Assembly: GCA_012839185.1 (NCBI GenBank)
Contig: DUNU01000016.1
Coordinates: 1 to 64,000 of the forward strand
Direction of reading: 5' to 3'
Origin: Clostridiales bacterium
GTDB taxonomy: Bacteria; Bacillota; Clostridia; Oscillospirales; Acutalibacteraceae
Length of the DNA: 64,000 bases
This document shows, piece by piece, positions 43,109 through 51,963 of the stretch. The position numbers and the translations under genes were made by a program. Numbering within the stretch: the stretch's first letter is position 1; the number at the start of each line of letters is the position of its first letter. The notes under the pieces were generated by a model that saw nothing but the letters and a program-made list of their open reading frames with translations, had not been told where the DNA came from and did no database searches.

Positions 43109-43281
43109 GTTATTTTTTAATAAAATTGTCATATAAATATTGATTTTGATACTGTATTCAAAATTGTTTTATTAAATTCATTTAATCATAATCAAATATT
43201 ATCCAAATATAAAGAATTTCAATAAAATTAACCACCGGAAATTTAACCGATGTTTAGATTTGGTGCTGCTTTTGAAAAGCT

Positions 43282-45380
43282 TTATAATTCCTCTCTTTTT
43301 ATATTCTTAAAATCCAAAAACAATTTGTGATTTGGGCTGTTAATAGTTAAAGATTCTGCTTTTCTTTCTGACTTGCAGAATTTGCTGTCATAGCGGCTAT
43401 ATTCTTTTTCGGCAGGGATACCGTCAACTAAAAAATCGCCGTCATATGAGGCTGTAATTTCGCCTGAATTGGTTTTATAAGTAACTCTGCCATCTTTTGA
43501 AAAAGATGCGGTATTCGTCAAAATACGCTCCTTGAACTGCTCATAGGTTTCTTTATCCGCATCTGAAAGTTCGGTGATATATATATGATAATCTCCGCCA
43601 AATCGACAAAGGTCAAATTCACCTTTAAGTTTGCAACTGTCGGGGAAGTTTTTATATTTATGTATTCCATCGGCTGAGTTTTGGTCAAAGGGCTTGAACG
43701 CAAGTTTCCCGTCGGAAATCATCGCAACAAAAACGCCGTTTTTTCTTGCAAAGACCGTGTTTTCATTGAGTTCAAACTCATCATAAAAATCTTTGGGCAT
43801 GTAGGCATGTGTCATGTCTGCCACGGCGGTTTCACCAAATCGTAATTTCTTTGGCAGTTTGTATATTGTAATATTTACATTTTCGTTTTGCACACTCATG
43901 GGACGTCTGCCGTTACCTATCCAATAGCCCGGCGAAGAGCCGTATCTGCCTTTGCCGTTTCCCGCAGGATGAGTTGTAAAAAGGGCAAGTGTCTCGCCGA
44001 CCACACATGTTCCTGAGCACCGCACATATCAACATCTTTACAGACAGAAGTTGACATACAATAATGTTTTGTGCGATAGGTATAGATATTGCCTCTGCCG
44101 GTTGCTATACCATGAGGCATAACATTATGTTTTTGTGCAAACTTTTTCCAATTAACACCCTTAAAAACAGTCAGATTGAGGAATTTGAAATATCCCAGAA
44201 AAGAATTGCGGTACATTTTGTTTTTCTTGATATAACTTATGGTATTTTCAATTACTTGAGGATTGGTAAATGTTTCGGCACCCATTTGTGCCATAATCTG
44301 ATAAGGCTCTCCGCCGATGAGTCCCTCTTTTTCCAAATCTTCGGGAGAAAGCCCGCAACCCATTTTTGAAACAAAGGTCTCATCTGAAAGGGCGATCTCC
44401 TTAATGGCAGCAGGCAAAACATATATGCCTTTTTTTACGATATCCGTAAAACACAGAACAATATGATTAGGTTCTTTTGCAAGAGATGCCTCTATTTCTG
44501 ACTTTTCTTTTTCGCTAAGATATATGTCAGACATAACTTTATCTGCACCCTCAAAGCCCCAAAGAACATTCATTGCACTCTGAATGCTGTTGCCGAAAAA
44601 GTTGCCCGCCTTGTTGTTGCCGTACATTCTTGAACTTGTCGCAACGAAACGGTTGTTTACACTATTCAAAGCCACATCAAACAAGAGAATATCCATAATA
44701 ATTTTCATCTGTTCAGCAGCCTTTTTATCTTCCGAATAGGCGATAAAATTAGCCATTGGAGAAAGATCTTCGGCGATATAATTGTTGCTTAGATACTCTG
44801 AAAATCCGAAGTTGAAACGTTGCAGCATCCAGGCATCTATTCTCTCCTTGGCTTTTGCCATATGCTGTGTACCCGTCATTTTATTGTTACGAAAAACCTC
44901 ATCGGACCACTCCTGACCGGCAAGATATTCGCTGACGGCAAAGAGAATCTGATGATTTTCAGACCAATAACACATACTGTCGTCGCCGGGTTCGCCCATG
45001 AAATATTTGAAGTCAAGGAATGCATTTTTAATCAGTTCCTTGCATTTTTCGTCAAGAACATCTCCGCAGTCTTTGTAAATCTTAAAGAACATCTGTGCCC
45101 TGAAATCCGAACAGTCAAAACGATTGCCCATATATCTGCTCTGACTTAAAAGCATCTCGTATGTTTCTTCAGCGGTAAAAGAAGGCTCCGTTTTCTCCCC
45201 TGTAAGGAAAAGATATAAATCCTCGAACGTCGTACCATTGACACCGTTTGTGTAATAGTCAAAATCCTTTTCGTCGGGCAATTCCTGCATAGGTTTTTTT
45301 CTCAACAATACAAGCACTTCGATCAAAGTTAAAAGCAAAACCGCACCCAAAACACCAAGAATAATATAAATCACTATCAT
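43282..45380 (-). pseudogene. Large membrane-anchored alpha/alpha-barrel-like protein, frameshifted
   Basis: Two overlapping frames belong to one gene. The 5' part starts at ATG 45380 (GGAGGAAGAATA upstream) and reads to QEHVWSA near 44000. The 3' part continues in another frame as GETLALFTTHPAG and ends at 43282. One missing base near 43990-44010 (probably a G in GCG-GAG) would join them as HVWSA-ETLALFTTHP, giving about 695 residues. The N-terminal membrane helix (IVIYIILGVLGAVLLLTLI) is followed by a helical toroid-like region (CYWSENHQIL) and a beta-sandwich end (SSPGYWIGNGRRP). The family is not named with confidence; it resembles large carbohydrate-active enzymes of polysaccharide loci. 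Last gene of the operon. Sequencing error cannot be excluded. Confidence 0.75.
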
Positions 45381-45461
45381 TATTCTTCCTCCGTTTGTTC
45401 CATCATGATAAACAGCCAAAAGATTTTTAAGTTTATTCATATTACTGTCCCCAACTTTTAG

Positions 45462-46457
45462 TTAAGCCATCCTCTCAAGTGCTTCTAAAGTTACTTCATA
45501 TTTCGTTTTCTCGCCCTTGATGAATTTCTCCATTTCCTCCATCATGTAATATGCCATCCTTTGAGGCTCTTTACCGGTACTGCCTGCAATATGAGGAGTA
45601 AGAATAGCATTCGGGCACCAAAAAAGAGGGTTGATATAGGGGAAAAGCTCATTTTTAAGCACATCTGCTACAAAAGTCCTTGACGGATGCAACAAGAGTG
45701 AAAGAGCAAGGGAATATTCTGCCACCTGAGCACCTCTGCCTGTATTGATGAAAGTCGAATGCTTTTTCATTTTTCCAAACAACTTATAGTTAAATATATT
45801 CTTAAGTTCAGGCTTATTGGCAAGGTGATTACTGATAACGTCGCACGTGCTGAAAAGTTCTTCAAGGCTTATCAGGGTAACATTAAGTTCTTCAGCCTTT
45901 TCTTTGCTTACAAAGGGATCGTAGGCATAAACCTCAACATCAAGTTCCATAAGTCTTTTCGCCACCATCTGACCGATTGCCCCCAAACCGACAAGCCCTA
46001 CCTTGCAGCCGAAATTGCCCACGGAGGAATTGGCGAAAGCAAAAGAACGCAGAGGAAAAAGCCGATAATATTTAGCCGACTGGAAATAGCCTTTTGAGGC
46101 TAAAGATATCTGAGCAAAGGTATATTCCGCAACGGGTACCGCATTTGCGGCAAAGGCACTGAAAACCTTTATTCCGCTTTCTAAAAAAGGTCTTGCAAAA
46201 TACTGAACGGTACCGGCAGAATAAAAGACTGCCTTGAGTTTGGGCATATATTCTTTGATTTCTTCCTTGCTGAATTTCGGCATACCCCAAGTGGCAAATG
46301 CGATTTCACAGTCAGCAAGAAAATCCGCATTTTCCTTTAAGTTTTTTTGGTTTATCCTGTCCGAAAGTTCACCATATTCACCTAATTTTTCTAAAACTTC
46401 GGGAGTGTAAACTTTTGAAAACTGAAGTTTATTTGTACCGAAAAGTGCTATTTTCAT
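45462..46457 (-). CDS. D-isomer-specific 2-hydroxyacid dehydrogenase
   Basis: 331 residues from ATG 46457, with AGGGTG 6 bp upstream. The nucleotide-binding motif is GLGAIGQ, the arginine and histidine of the active site appear in INTGRGAQVAE and LTPHIAGSTG. It overlaps the stop of the isomerase gene by 4 bp (ATGA). It differs from the SerA-like enzyme at 3.2 kb. Inference: it oxidises or reduces a sugar acid in the carbohydrate locus. Confidence 0.85.
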   Translation of the reverse strand: MKIALFGTNKLQFSKVYTPEVLEKLGEYGELSDRINQKNLKENADFLADCEIAFATWGMPKFSKEEIKEYMPKLKAVFYSAGTVQYFARPFLESGIKVFSAFAANAVPVAEYTFAQISLASKGYFQSAKYYRLFPLRSFAFANSSVGNFGCKVGLVGLGAIGQMVAKRLMELDVEVYAYDPFVSKEKAEELNVTLISLEELFSTCDVISNHLANKPELKNIFNYKLFGKMKKHSTFINTGRGAQVAEYSLALSLLLHPSRTFVADVLKNELFPYINPLFWCPNAILTPHIAGSTGKEPQRMAYYMMEEMEKFIKGEKTKYEVTLEALERMA

Positions 46458-47215
46458 TTCACGCACCCTAACTTTTTTCTGATTTTTTCAATATCCTTTA
46501 TCATATGTGATGACATACCAAAATAACTGAATAAATATGTGTACTCAACAAGAAGATTGCCGTCAAAACCCACAGATATAATTTTATCAAGCAGCATGTC
46601 TATATATTTTGGATTATACCTCGGAAATTGTTCACGCATCTGCTCGGAATAGGAAATATGCACACTTTCGATATGGGGAGCAGTACGCTCAATTCTGTCA
46701 AGGTCATATTCCAAACGACGATAACGGGACTGAAAATAAGTTCTGAAGTTTTCAAAACCTATATCACTGTGTATTCTCAAAAAAGCATCGGTGTTATTGT
46801 TATAAGTGTTGTCATGACATTCCGGACACACAAAAAGTCCATAATCTGCGGCAACGGTGCATATGTTTTTCGCATCTTCCACAAGGGTCATGTATGTGTC
46901 AATATCTGTCTTTTCACTGTCAGCATTGCCGAGCCACACACGTACTGATGATGCACCCAAAGCCTTTGCAATTTCGCAGACTGACTTCCATTCTTCTGCC
47001 TTTTTGCTGCCGACACGGTAATAACTGCCGTAAGAACAAATTTTAATCCCTGCATCATCACAAAGTTTTTTGGCATACAGGGCTGATTTAATATCTTTAA
47101 CGTGGATATCTCCGCCCCATTCAATACAATCTGCATTTGCACGCACGGCAATTTCAACTATTTTATCAAGTTTTTTTATCTGTCTGAAAGATGTTGAAGT
47201 GAATCCGATAAGCAT
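46454..47215 (-). CDS. Sugar phosphate isomerase/epimerase-like TIM barrel (A)
   Basis: 253 residues from ATG 47215 (AAGGGTGATGAT upstream). Strands EWGGDIHVK, VRVWLGNADSEKTD, CPECHDNTYNNNTD and FRTYFQSRY place it in the AP-endonuclease-2-like family. The metal ligands E and H are visible in PECHDNT and HIS. It is closely paralogous to the gene at 51209-51952 in the divergent operon. First gene of the minus-strand operon. Confidence 0.82.
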   Translation of the reverse strand: MLIGFTSTSFRQIKKLDKIVEIAVRANADCIEWGGDIHVKDIKSALYAKKLCDDAGIKICSYGSYYRVGSKKAEEWKSVCEIAKALGASSVRVWLGNADSEKTDIDTYMTLVEDAKNICTVAADYGLFVCPECHDNTYNNNTDAFLRIHSDIGFENFRTYFQSRYRRLEYDLDRIERTAPHIESVHISYSEQMREQFPRYNPKYIDMLLDKIISVGFDGNLLVEYTYLFSYFGMSSHMIKDIEKIRKKLGCVK

Positions 47216-47236
47216 ATCATCACCCTTTCTTTTCAT

Positions 47237-47265
47237 AGTTTAACACAATTATTCTGTTTAATCAA
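47237..47265 (-). promoter_or_regulatory. Promoter of the minus-strand carbohydrate operon
   Basis: Minus strand TTGATT (47260-47265), 17 bp, TAAACT (47237-47242), close to the start codon at 47215. Confidence 0.5.
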
Positions 47266-47366
47266 TACAAAATAAATTTTATTTGCGTTTTTTTGTATTT
47301 TTAACATTACTCCGTAAAATGCAAATAATTATTCTTTTCATCAAAATACAGTTTTTACATTTACTA

Positions 47367-47395
47367 TTGCTTTAATTATGCAAATATGGTAAAAT
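47367..47395 (+). promoter_or_regulatory. Promoter of the plus-strand carbohydrate operon
   Basis: TTGCTT (47367-47372), 17 bp, TAAAAT (47390-47395), then GGGAGG before the ATG at 47450. Divergent from the promoter at 47237-47265. Confidence 0.5.
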
Positions 47396-47449
47396 AAAAT
47401 AGAAAAAATGACAGAAAATTCCCTGAAATATAAAATGGGAGGAATGCAG

Positions 47450-48673
47450 ATGAAAGACATACTTTCTGAGAAAATCAATATATACGGCAAAGAACTTCAA
47501 AACCGCATTCTTTTTCAGCCTATGGAGGGTTGTGACGGGACAGCCGACGGGAATGCAGATACACTGACAACGCGAAGATACCTCCGTTTTGTCGAAGGTT
47601 CTCCCGCGGTAATATGGTTTGAAGCGACTGCTGTCTGTAACGAAGGCAGAGCAAATCCCCGACAACTTTACATAAATGAAAATACAGTCCAAAGTTTCAA
47701 CGCTCTCGTTACTGCGGTCAAGAAAAAATCAAAAGAACTTAACGGTTTTGAGCCTCTGATGATAGTTCAGCTTACACACAGCGGAAGATACAGCAAACCT
47801 CACGGCACACCGGAACCGATTGTCGCTTACAGAAATAAAACTTGGGAAAAGGGAAAAGAAGACCAGCCCTTCGTTGTCGCAACAGATGAATATCTTTCAA
47901 CAATTCCCGCTATGTATAAAAAAGCGGCAGAATTGGCTGTTGAAGCAGGCTTTGACGGAATTGATGTCAAGTGCTGCCACGGCTATCTTTTCAATGAACT
48001 GTTAAGTGCTTATAAACGAGAGGGCAACTACGGCGGCAGTCTTGAAAATCGCACAAGACTTTATTTTGACTGCATTGATACGGTAAAAGATGCTGTCGGA
48101 AATAGGGCTTTTGTTACAACACGGCTTAACTGCTGCGACTGTTTCCCTTACGGCTACGGTTTCGGTGTCAATGAAAAAGATGAAATCGACCTAACGGAAA
48201 CGAAGATTATTATCAATAAACTAAGCGAAAAGGGGATTGAACTTATCAATCTCACGATAGGCAATCCTTATCTTATTCCGCATATTAACCGACCTTATGC
48301 TATAAATTCTCCCGAAGACGGAAAGATAGGAATGAAACGTATTTACAATGTTATGAAAGAAATAACATCCGCTTTTCCTAATATAAAGTTTGTTATTTCC
48401 GCACTTTCATTCGAGGGCGAAAACGCAATGAATTATGCCCAAAACTTACTGAATGAGGGTGTGGGCGATCTTGCAGGTTTCGGCAGAATGACTTTTGCAT
48501 ATCCGACATTCTATAAAGATTATCTTGAAACGGGAACTCTTGATAAAAAGAAGGTCTGCATCAAATGTAATAAATGTTCCGAACTTATGAGAGCAGGCAC
48601 GGTAGCGGGCTGTGTCATCAGAGACAGCGAAGTTTATATGCCTTATTATCAGAAATATGTATTGAAAAATTAA
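47450..48673 (+). CDS. Old-yellow-enzyme family oxidoreductase with a cysteine cluster
   Basis: 407 residues from ATG 47450 (GGAGG 8 bp upstream). TIM-barrel FMN motifs: RILFQPMEGCDGTADG near 19-34, QLTHSGRYSKP, and FDGIDVKCCHGYLFNELLS (in parts: GIDVKCCHGY, LFNELLS). Near the C-terminus CIKCNKCSELM...AGC has the spacing C-x2-C-x2-C-x11-C, close to the iron-sulfur ligands of 2,4-dienoyl-CoA reductase/TMADH proteins. Those are about 650 residues with a C-terminal FAD/NAD domain; this one stops at the cluster. Electrons must then come from another protein, perhaps the flavoprotein two genes on. Substrate unknown. Confidence 0.82.
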   Translation: MKDILSEKINIYGKELQNRILFQPMEGCDGTADGNADTLTTRRYLRFVEGSPAVIWFEATAVCNEGRANPRQLYINENTVQSFNALVTAVKKKSKELNGFEPLMIVQLTHSGRYSKPHGTPEPIVAYRNKTWEKGKEDQPFVVATDEYLSTIPAMYKKAAELAVEAGFDGIDVKCCHGYLFNELLSAYKREGNYGGSLENRTRLYFDCIDTVKDAVGNRAFVTTRLNCCDCFPYGYGFGVNEKDEIDLTETKIIINKLSEKGIELINLTIGNPYLIPHINRPYAINSPEDGKIGMKRIYNVMKEITSAFPNIKFVISALSFEGENAMNYAQNLLNEGVGDLAGFGRMTFAYPTFYKDYLETGTLDKKKVCIKCNKCSELMRAGTVAGCVIRDSEVYMPYYQKYVLKN

Positions 48674-48683
48674 GGAGAAGATT

Positions 48684-49421
48684 ATGGTTGCGGTTGTAAC
48701 AGGCGGCAGCAGAGGAATAGGAAAGTCCATTGCCGAAGAACTGCTCAAAAAAAATTTTAGTGTTATCATCACGGCAAGAAATAAAAGTACCGAAGTTGAA
48801 GAACTTGAAAAAACTTATGCGGATAAGGTCTTTTTTATCCCCGCTGATATTTCCGTCCCGAATGACAGAAAAAGGCTCTCGGATTTTGCAAAAAGTCAAT
48901 TCGGCAAACTTGACCTGCTTGTAAACAGTGCGGGAGTTGCACCGAAAGAAAGAAAAGATATTCTCGAAATCACTCCCGATGAATTTGACTATGTTATGGA
49001 TATAAACTTAAAGGGGACATTTTTTGTAACACAAGAACTTGCTCCCCTGCTTATGAAAAACAAAAAATCAAGAATTGTCAATATATCCTCCATGTCGGCT
49101 TATACTGCCTCCGTCAACAGGGGAGAATACTGCATTTCAAAGGCGGGTATTTCAATGATAACCAAACTTTTTGCCGCAAAACTTGCCGAGTACGGTGTGA
49201 GTGTAATTGAAATAAGACCGGGAATTATTGAAACGGATATGACATCAAAAGTCAAGGAAAAATACAATGAGCTGATCGCTCATGGTATCACTCCGATTAA
49301 GAGAATGGGACAGCCTATTGATGTTGCGAAATGTGTCTGTGCCGTGGCTGACGGCAGTTTCGATTTTTGTACCGGTACGGTAATCGACTGCGACGGCGGA
49401 TTTAATGTGAGAAGTCTATGA
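48684..49421 (+). CDS. Short-chain dehydrogenase/reductase
   Basis: 245 residues. Classical SDR motifs: TGGSRGIGKS (6-15), NSAGV, the catalytic serine in NISSMSAY, and YCISKAG with the catalytic Tyr and Lys. Known: NAD(P)-dependent alcohol or keto-sugar oxidoreductases. Its stop overlaps the start of the next gene (ATGA at 49418-49421). Inference: acts on a carbohydrate intermediate of the locus. Confidence 0.92.
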   Translation: MVAVVTGGSRGIGKSIAEELLKKNFSVIITARNKSTEVEELEKTYADKVFFIPADISVPNDRKRLSDFAKSQFGKLDLLVNSAGVAPKERKDILEITPDEFDYVMDINLKGTFFVTQELAPLLMKNKKSRIVNISSMSAYTASVNRGEYCISKAGISMITKLFAAKLAEYGVSVIEIRPGIIETDMTSKVKEKYNELIAHGITPIKRMGQPIDVAKCVCAVADGSFDFCTGTVIDCDGGFNVRSL

Positions 49422-51199
49422 ATAAAGTTTACAAGGCTCTGATTATCGGAAGCGGTGCGGCGGCATATAGTGTGGCTGACTGGCTTTTCAAAGAGGGTAT
49501 AAAAGACATCGCAATTATAACCGAAAACCGTCTTTCCGGCACATCGAGAAACACGGGAAGTGATAAACAGACTTACTATAAACTCTCAATGGACGGCTAC
49601 ACTCCCGACAGCCCGTATAAAATGGCTCTTGATATGTTTTCAGGTGGCAGTTGCGACGGCGAAAAGATGTATATTGAAGCCGTGAACAGTCAGAAATGTT
49701 TTCTTCGTCTCTGCGATTACGGAGTAAATTTCCCGACGGACAGCTTCGGAGGTTTTCCCGGTTACAAAACCGACCATGACGATACTCTTAGAGCCACGTC
49801 AGTAGGACCTCTTACATCCAAAGTCATGACCGAAAAACTCGAAAATATTGTCCTTGAGCATAATAAAACTCCGCTTTTAGATAACAGACTGGTTATTGAG
49901 ATTCTAAAAAACGAAAATCGTGCGGTAGGTGTGAAAGTTCTAAATCTCATATCAAATCAAATCGAAACGATTTTTGCCGAAAATATTATCTCTGCCACGG
50001 GTGCTCCGGCTTGTATTTACGAAGACAGCGTCTATCCTGTTTCACAACACGGGATGACGGGTGTGCTGATTGACGCAGGAGTAAGAATGTGCAACTTCAC
50101 TCAATGGCAATACGGCATGGCTTCGGTGGATTTCCGCTGGAATGTTTCGGGAAGTTTTATGCAGGTTATCCCCCGTTTTGTAAGCATTGATGAAAAAGGC
50201 GAGGAAAGGGAATTTCTTTCCGATTATTTTACGGATATTCACGAGGCATACAGTTTCGTTTTTCTTAAAGGATATCAATGGCCATTCTCCTTTGAAAGAG
50301 CGAGTTTAAGTTCACAAATTGACCTTGCCGTGCATGCGGAAATGCAAAAAAACAGAAAGGTTTTTCTTGATTACAGAAAAAATCCCAAAGATTTTAACTT
50401 TGAAAAACTTTGCGATGAGGCTAAAAAATATATAATTGATACTGACTGTCTTGTCGATACTCCCATTAAAAGACTTGAAAAACTCAACAGCAAAGCAATT
50501 GATGTTTATATGCGTCAAAACATAAATCTTTATAAAGATATGCTGAAAATTGCCGTGTGTGCTCAACACAACAACGGCGGAGTTTATACAGATTGCAACT
50601 TTGAAACGGATATTGAGGGGCTTTATGTTATCGGCGAGGCTGCAGGAAGTTTCGGTCTTTCAAGACCGGGCGGCTCGGCACTCAATGACACTCAGGTCGG
50701 CGGACTTGTTGTTTCAAAACATATAAAAAACAAAGCAACGACTTTTACGGATATTGCGAAAGACATTGCCGACTATTCACTTAATTTTATAACGGATGAA
50801 ACCGTAGATTATTCACATTTTAAGAAAAAAATGAGCGAGGTCGCCTCTTTCAAAAGAGATTATGAGGCTTGTATCAGTCTTCTTGATGAAGTGAATGCGG
50901 TGCTTGAAAAATATCCCAAAAGACACAAAAGTCTTCGTGAATACTATTCGGATAAGGATATGCTCATAAGCATGAAAGCCTTGCTTGAAGCCATTATTGC
51001 CGAAAATCCCGATACGGGCAGCCGCGGAGGTGCGATATTTATTAAAAACGGTAAAATTGTTGAAGAAAATACGCATTACAGAGATTTTCTTTCCGTTACC
51101 GGAAACGGGAAAATCGAATATATAAAAGTTTCACCCGTACCTTTCGGACAAAAGCCTTTTGAATATTATCTTAACAAAACAGACGAAAGCAAATTTTAG
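49418..51199 (+). CDS. Fumarate-reductase/aspartate-oxidase-like FAD flavoprotein
   Basis: 593 residues. The N-terminal FAD motif is ALIIGSGAAAYSVADWLF (in parts: IIGSGAAAYS), and the late GLYVIGEAAGSFGLSRPGGSALNDT matches the second FAD-contact region (VIGEAAGSFG, GGSALNDTQVGG). It lacks any membrane anchor or haem motif. Known: the family reduces or oxidises C-C bonds of dicarboxylates, keto-steroids and sugars. Position between an SDR and a sugar isomerase suggests that a carbohydrate derivative is the substrate. It could pass electrons with the old-yellow-enzyme protein. Confidence 0.82.
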   Translation: MNKVYKALIIGSGAAAYSVADWLFKEGIKDIAIITENRLSGTSRNTGSDKQTYYKLSMDGYTPDSPYKMALDMFSGGSCDGEKMYIEAVNSQKCFLRLCDYGVNFPTDSFGGFPGYKTDHDDTLRATSVGPLTSKVMTEKLENIVLEHNKTPLLDNRLVIEILKNENRAVGVKVLNLISNQIETIFAENIISATGAPACIYEDSVYPVSQHGMTGVLIDAGVRMCNFTQWQYGMASVDFRWNVSGSFMQVIPRFVSIDEKGEEREFLSDYFTDIHEAYSFVFLKGYQWPFSFERASLSSQIDLAVHAEMQKNRKVFLDYRKNPKDFNFEKLCDEAKKYIIDTDCLVDTPIKRLEKLNSKAIDVYMRQNINLYKDMLKIAVCAQHNNGGVYTDCNFETDIEGLYVIGEAAGSFGLSRPGGSALNDTQVGGLVVSKHIKNKATTFTDIAKDIADYSLNFITDETVDYSHFKKKMSEVASFKRDYEACISLLDEVNAVLEKYPKRHKSLREYYSDKDMLISMKALLEAIIAENPDTGSRGGAIFIKNGKIVEENTHYRDFLSVTGNGKIEYIKVSPVPFGQKPFEYYLNKTDESKF

Positions 51200-51208
51200 G
51201 TGATAACA

Positions 51209-51952
51209 ATGAGCAGTTTAAGATTTGGGCTTTGCAGCGTAACTTTCCGAAAAAAGACGATTGAAGAGATTGTTGACATTGCAAAAAATGCAGGTGTCGG
51301 ATATATTGAATGGGGTGGAGACGTTCATGTTAAAAGCCTTGACGATGCAAGAAAAGTCAAACTCTTATGCGACAATAACGGGCTTAAAATCAGTTCATAC
51401 GGAAGTTACATAAATTCTGCGGATTATGATGAAATCAAGTGGGACGAGATTTGCAAAATCACAAAAGAGATGGGTGCAAACTCAATAAGAATCTGGTTGG
51501 GTAATAAAGACAGCGAGAAAACAAGTACCGACGAATACAACATCCTTTTGGAGAACACCAAGAAGATGTGCAAAATTGCGGCAAATTATTCTTTGCTTGT
51601 CTGCCCAGAATGTCATGACAACACTTTTAACAACAATACCGACTCCATTCTAAGATTCAAAAATGATTTGCAGGAAGACAATTTCAAGACTTACTTTCAG
51701 TCAAGATATTTTCGCATGAAATACGACCTTGACAGAATAGACAGAACCTTTGATTTTATTGAAAATGTGCATGTGTCCTACCGGGATATGAAAAGAGAAC
51801 AACTTTTCAGAAAGAAAGATAAAAACTATATTGATACCCTTATGAAAAAACTCAAAGAAAAGAATTTTGAAGGTATCGTATTAGTGGAATTTGTGTCCGG
51901 CGACAGTGAAAAAGCCTTTTTTGAAGATATGGAAAAACTCAAACGCTATTAA
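51209..51952 (+). CDS. Sugar phosphate isomerase/epimerase-like TIM barrel (B)
   Basis: 247 residues from ATG 51209 (AGGTGATAACA upstream). Close paralog of barrel A at 46454-47215: shared blocks EWGGDVHVK, SSYGSYI, IRIWLGNKDSEKT, CPECHDNTFNNNTD and YFQSRYFR. The two are in divergent operons of the same locus, so they probably act on related intermediates or on the same one under different induction. Confidence 0.82.
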   Translation: MSSLRFGLCSVTFRKKTIEEIVDIAKNAGVGYIEWGGDVHVKSLDDARKVKLLCDNNGLKISSYGSYINSADYDEIKWDEICKITKEMGANSIRIWLGNKDSEKTSTDEYNILLENTKKMCKIAANYSLLVCPECHDNTFNNNTDSILRFKNDLQEDNFKTYFQSRYFRMKYDLDRIDRTFDFIENVHVSYRDMKREQLFRKKDKNYIDTLMKKLKEKNFEGIVLVEFVSGDSEKAFFEDMEKLKRY

Positions 51953-51963
51953 GGAGGCATAAG

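Noticed and set aside
43282-44025. Independent gene starting at 44025
   Set aside because: Its N-terminus has no ribosome binding site and joins the upstream frame after one-base correction; treated as the 3' part of a frameshifted gene.
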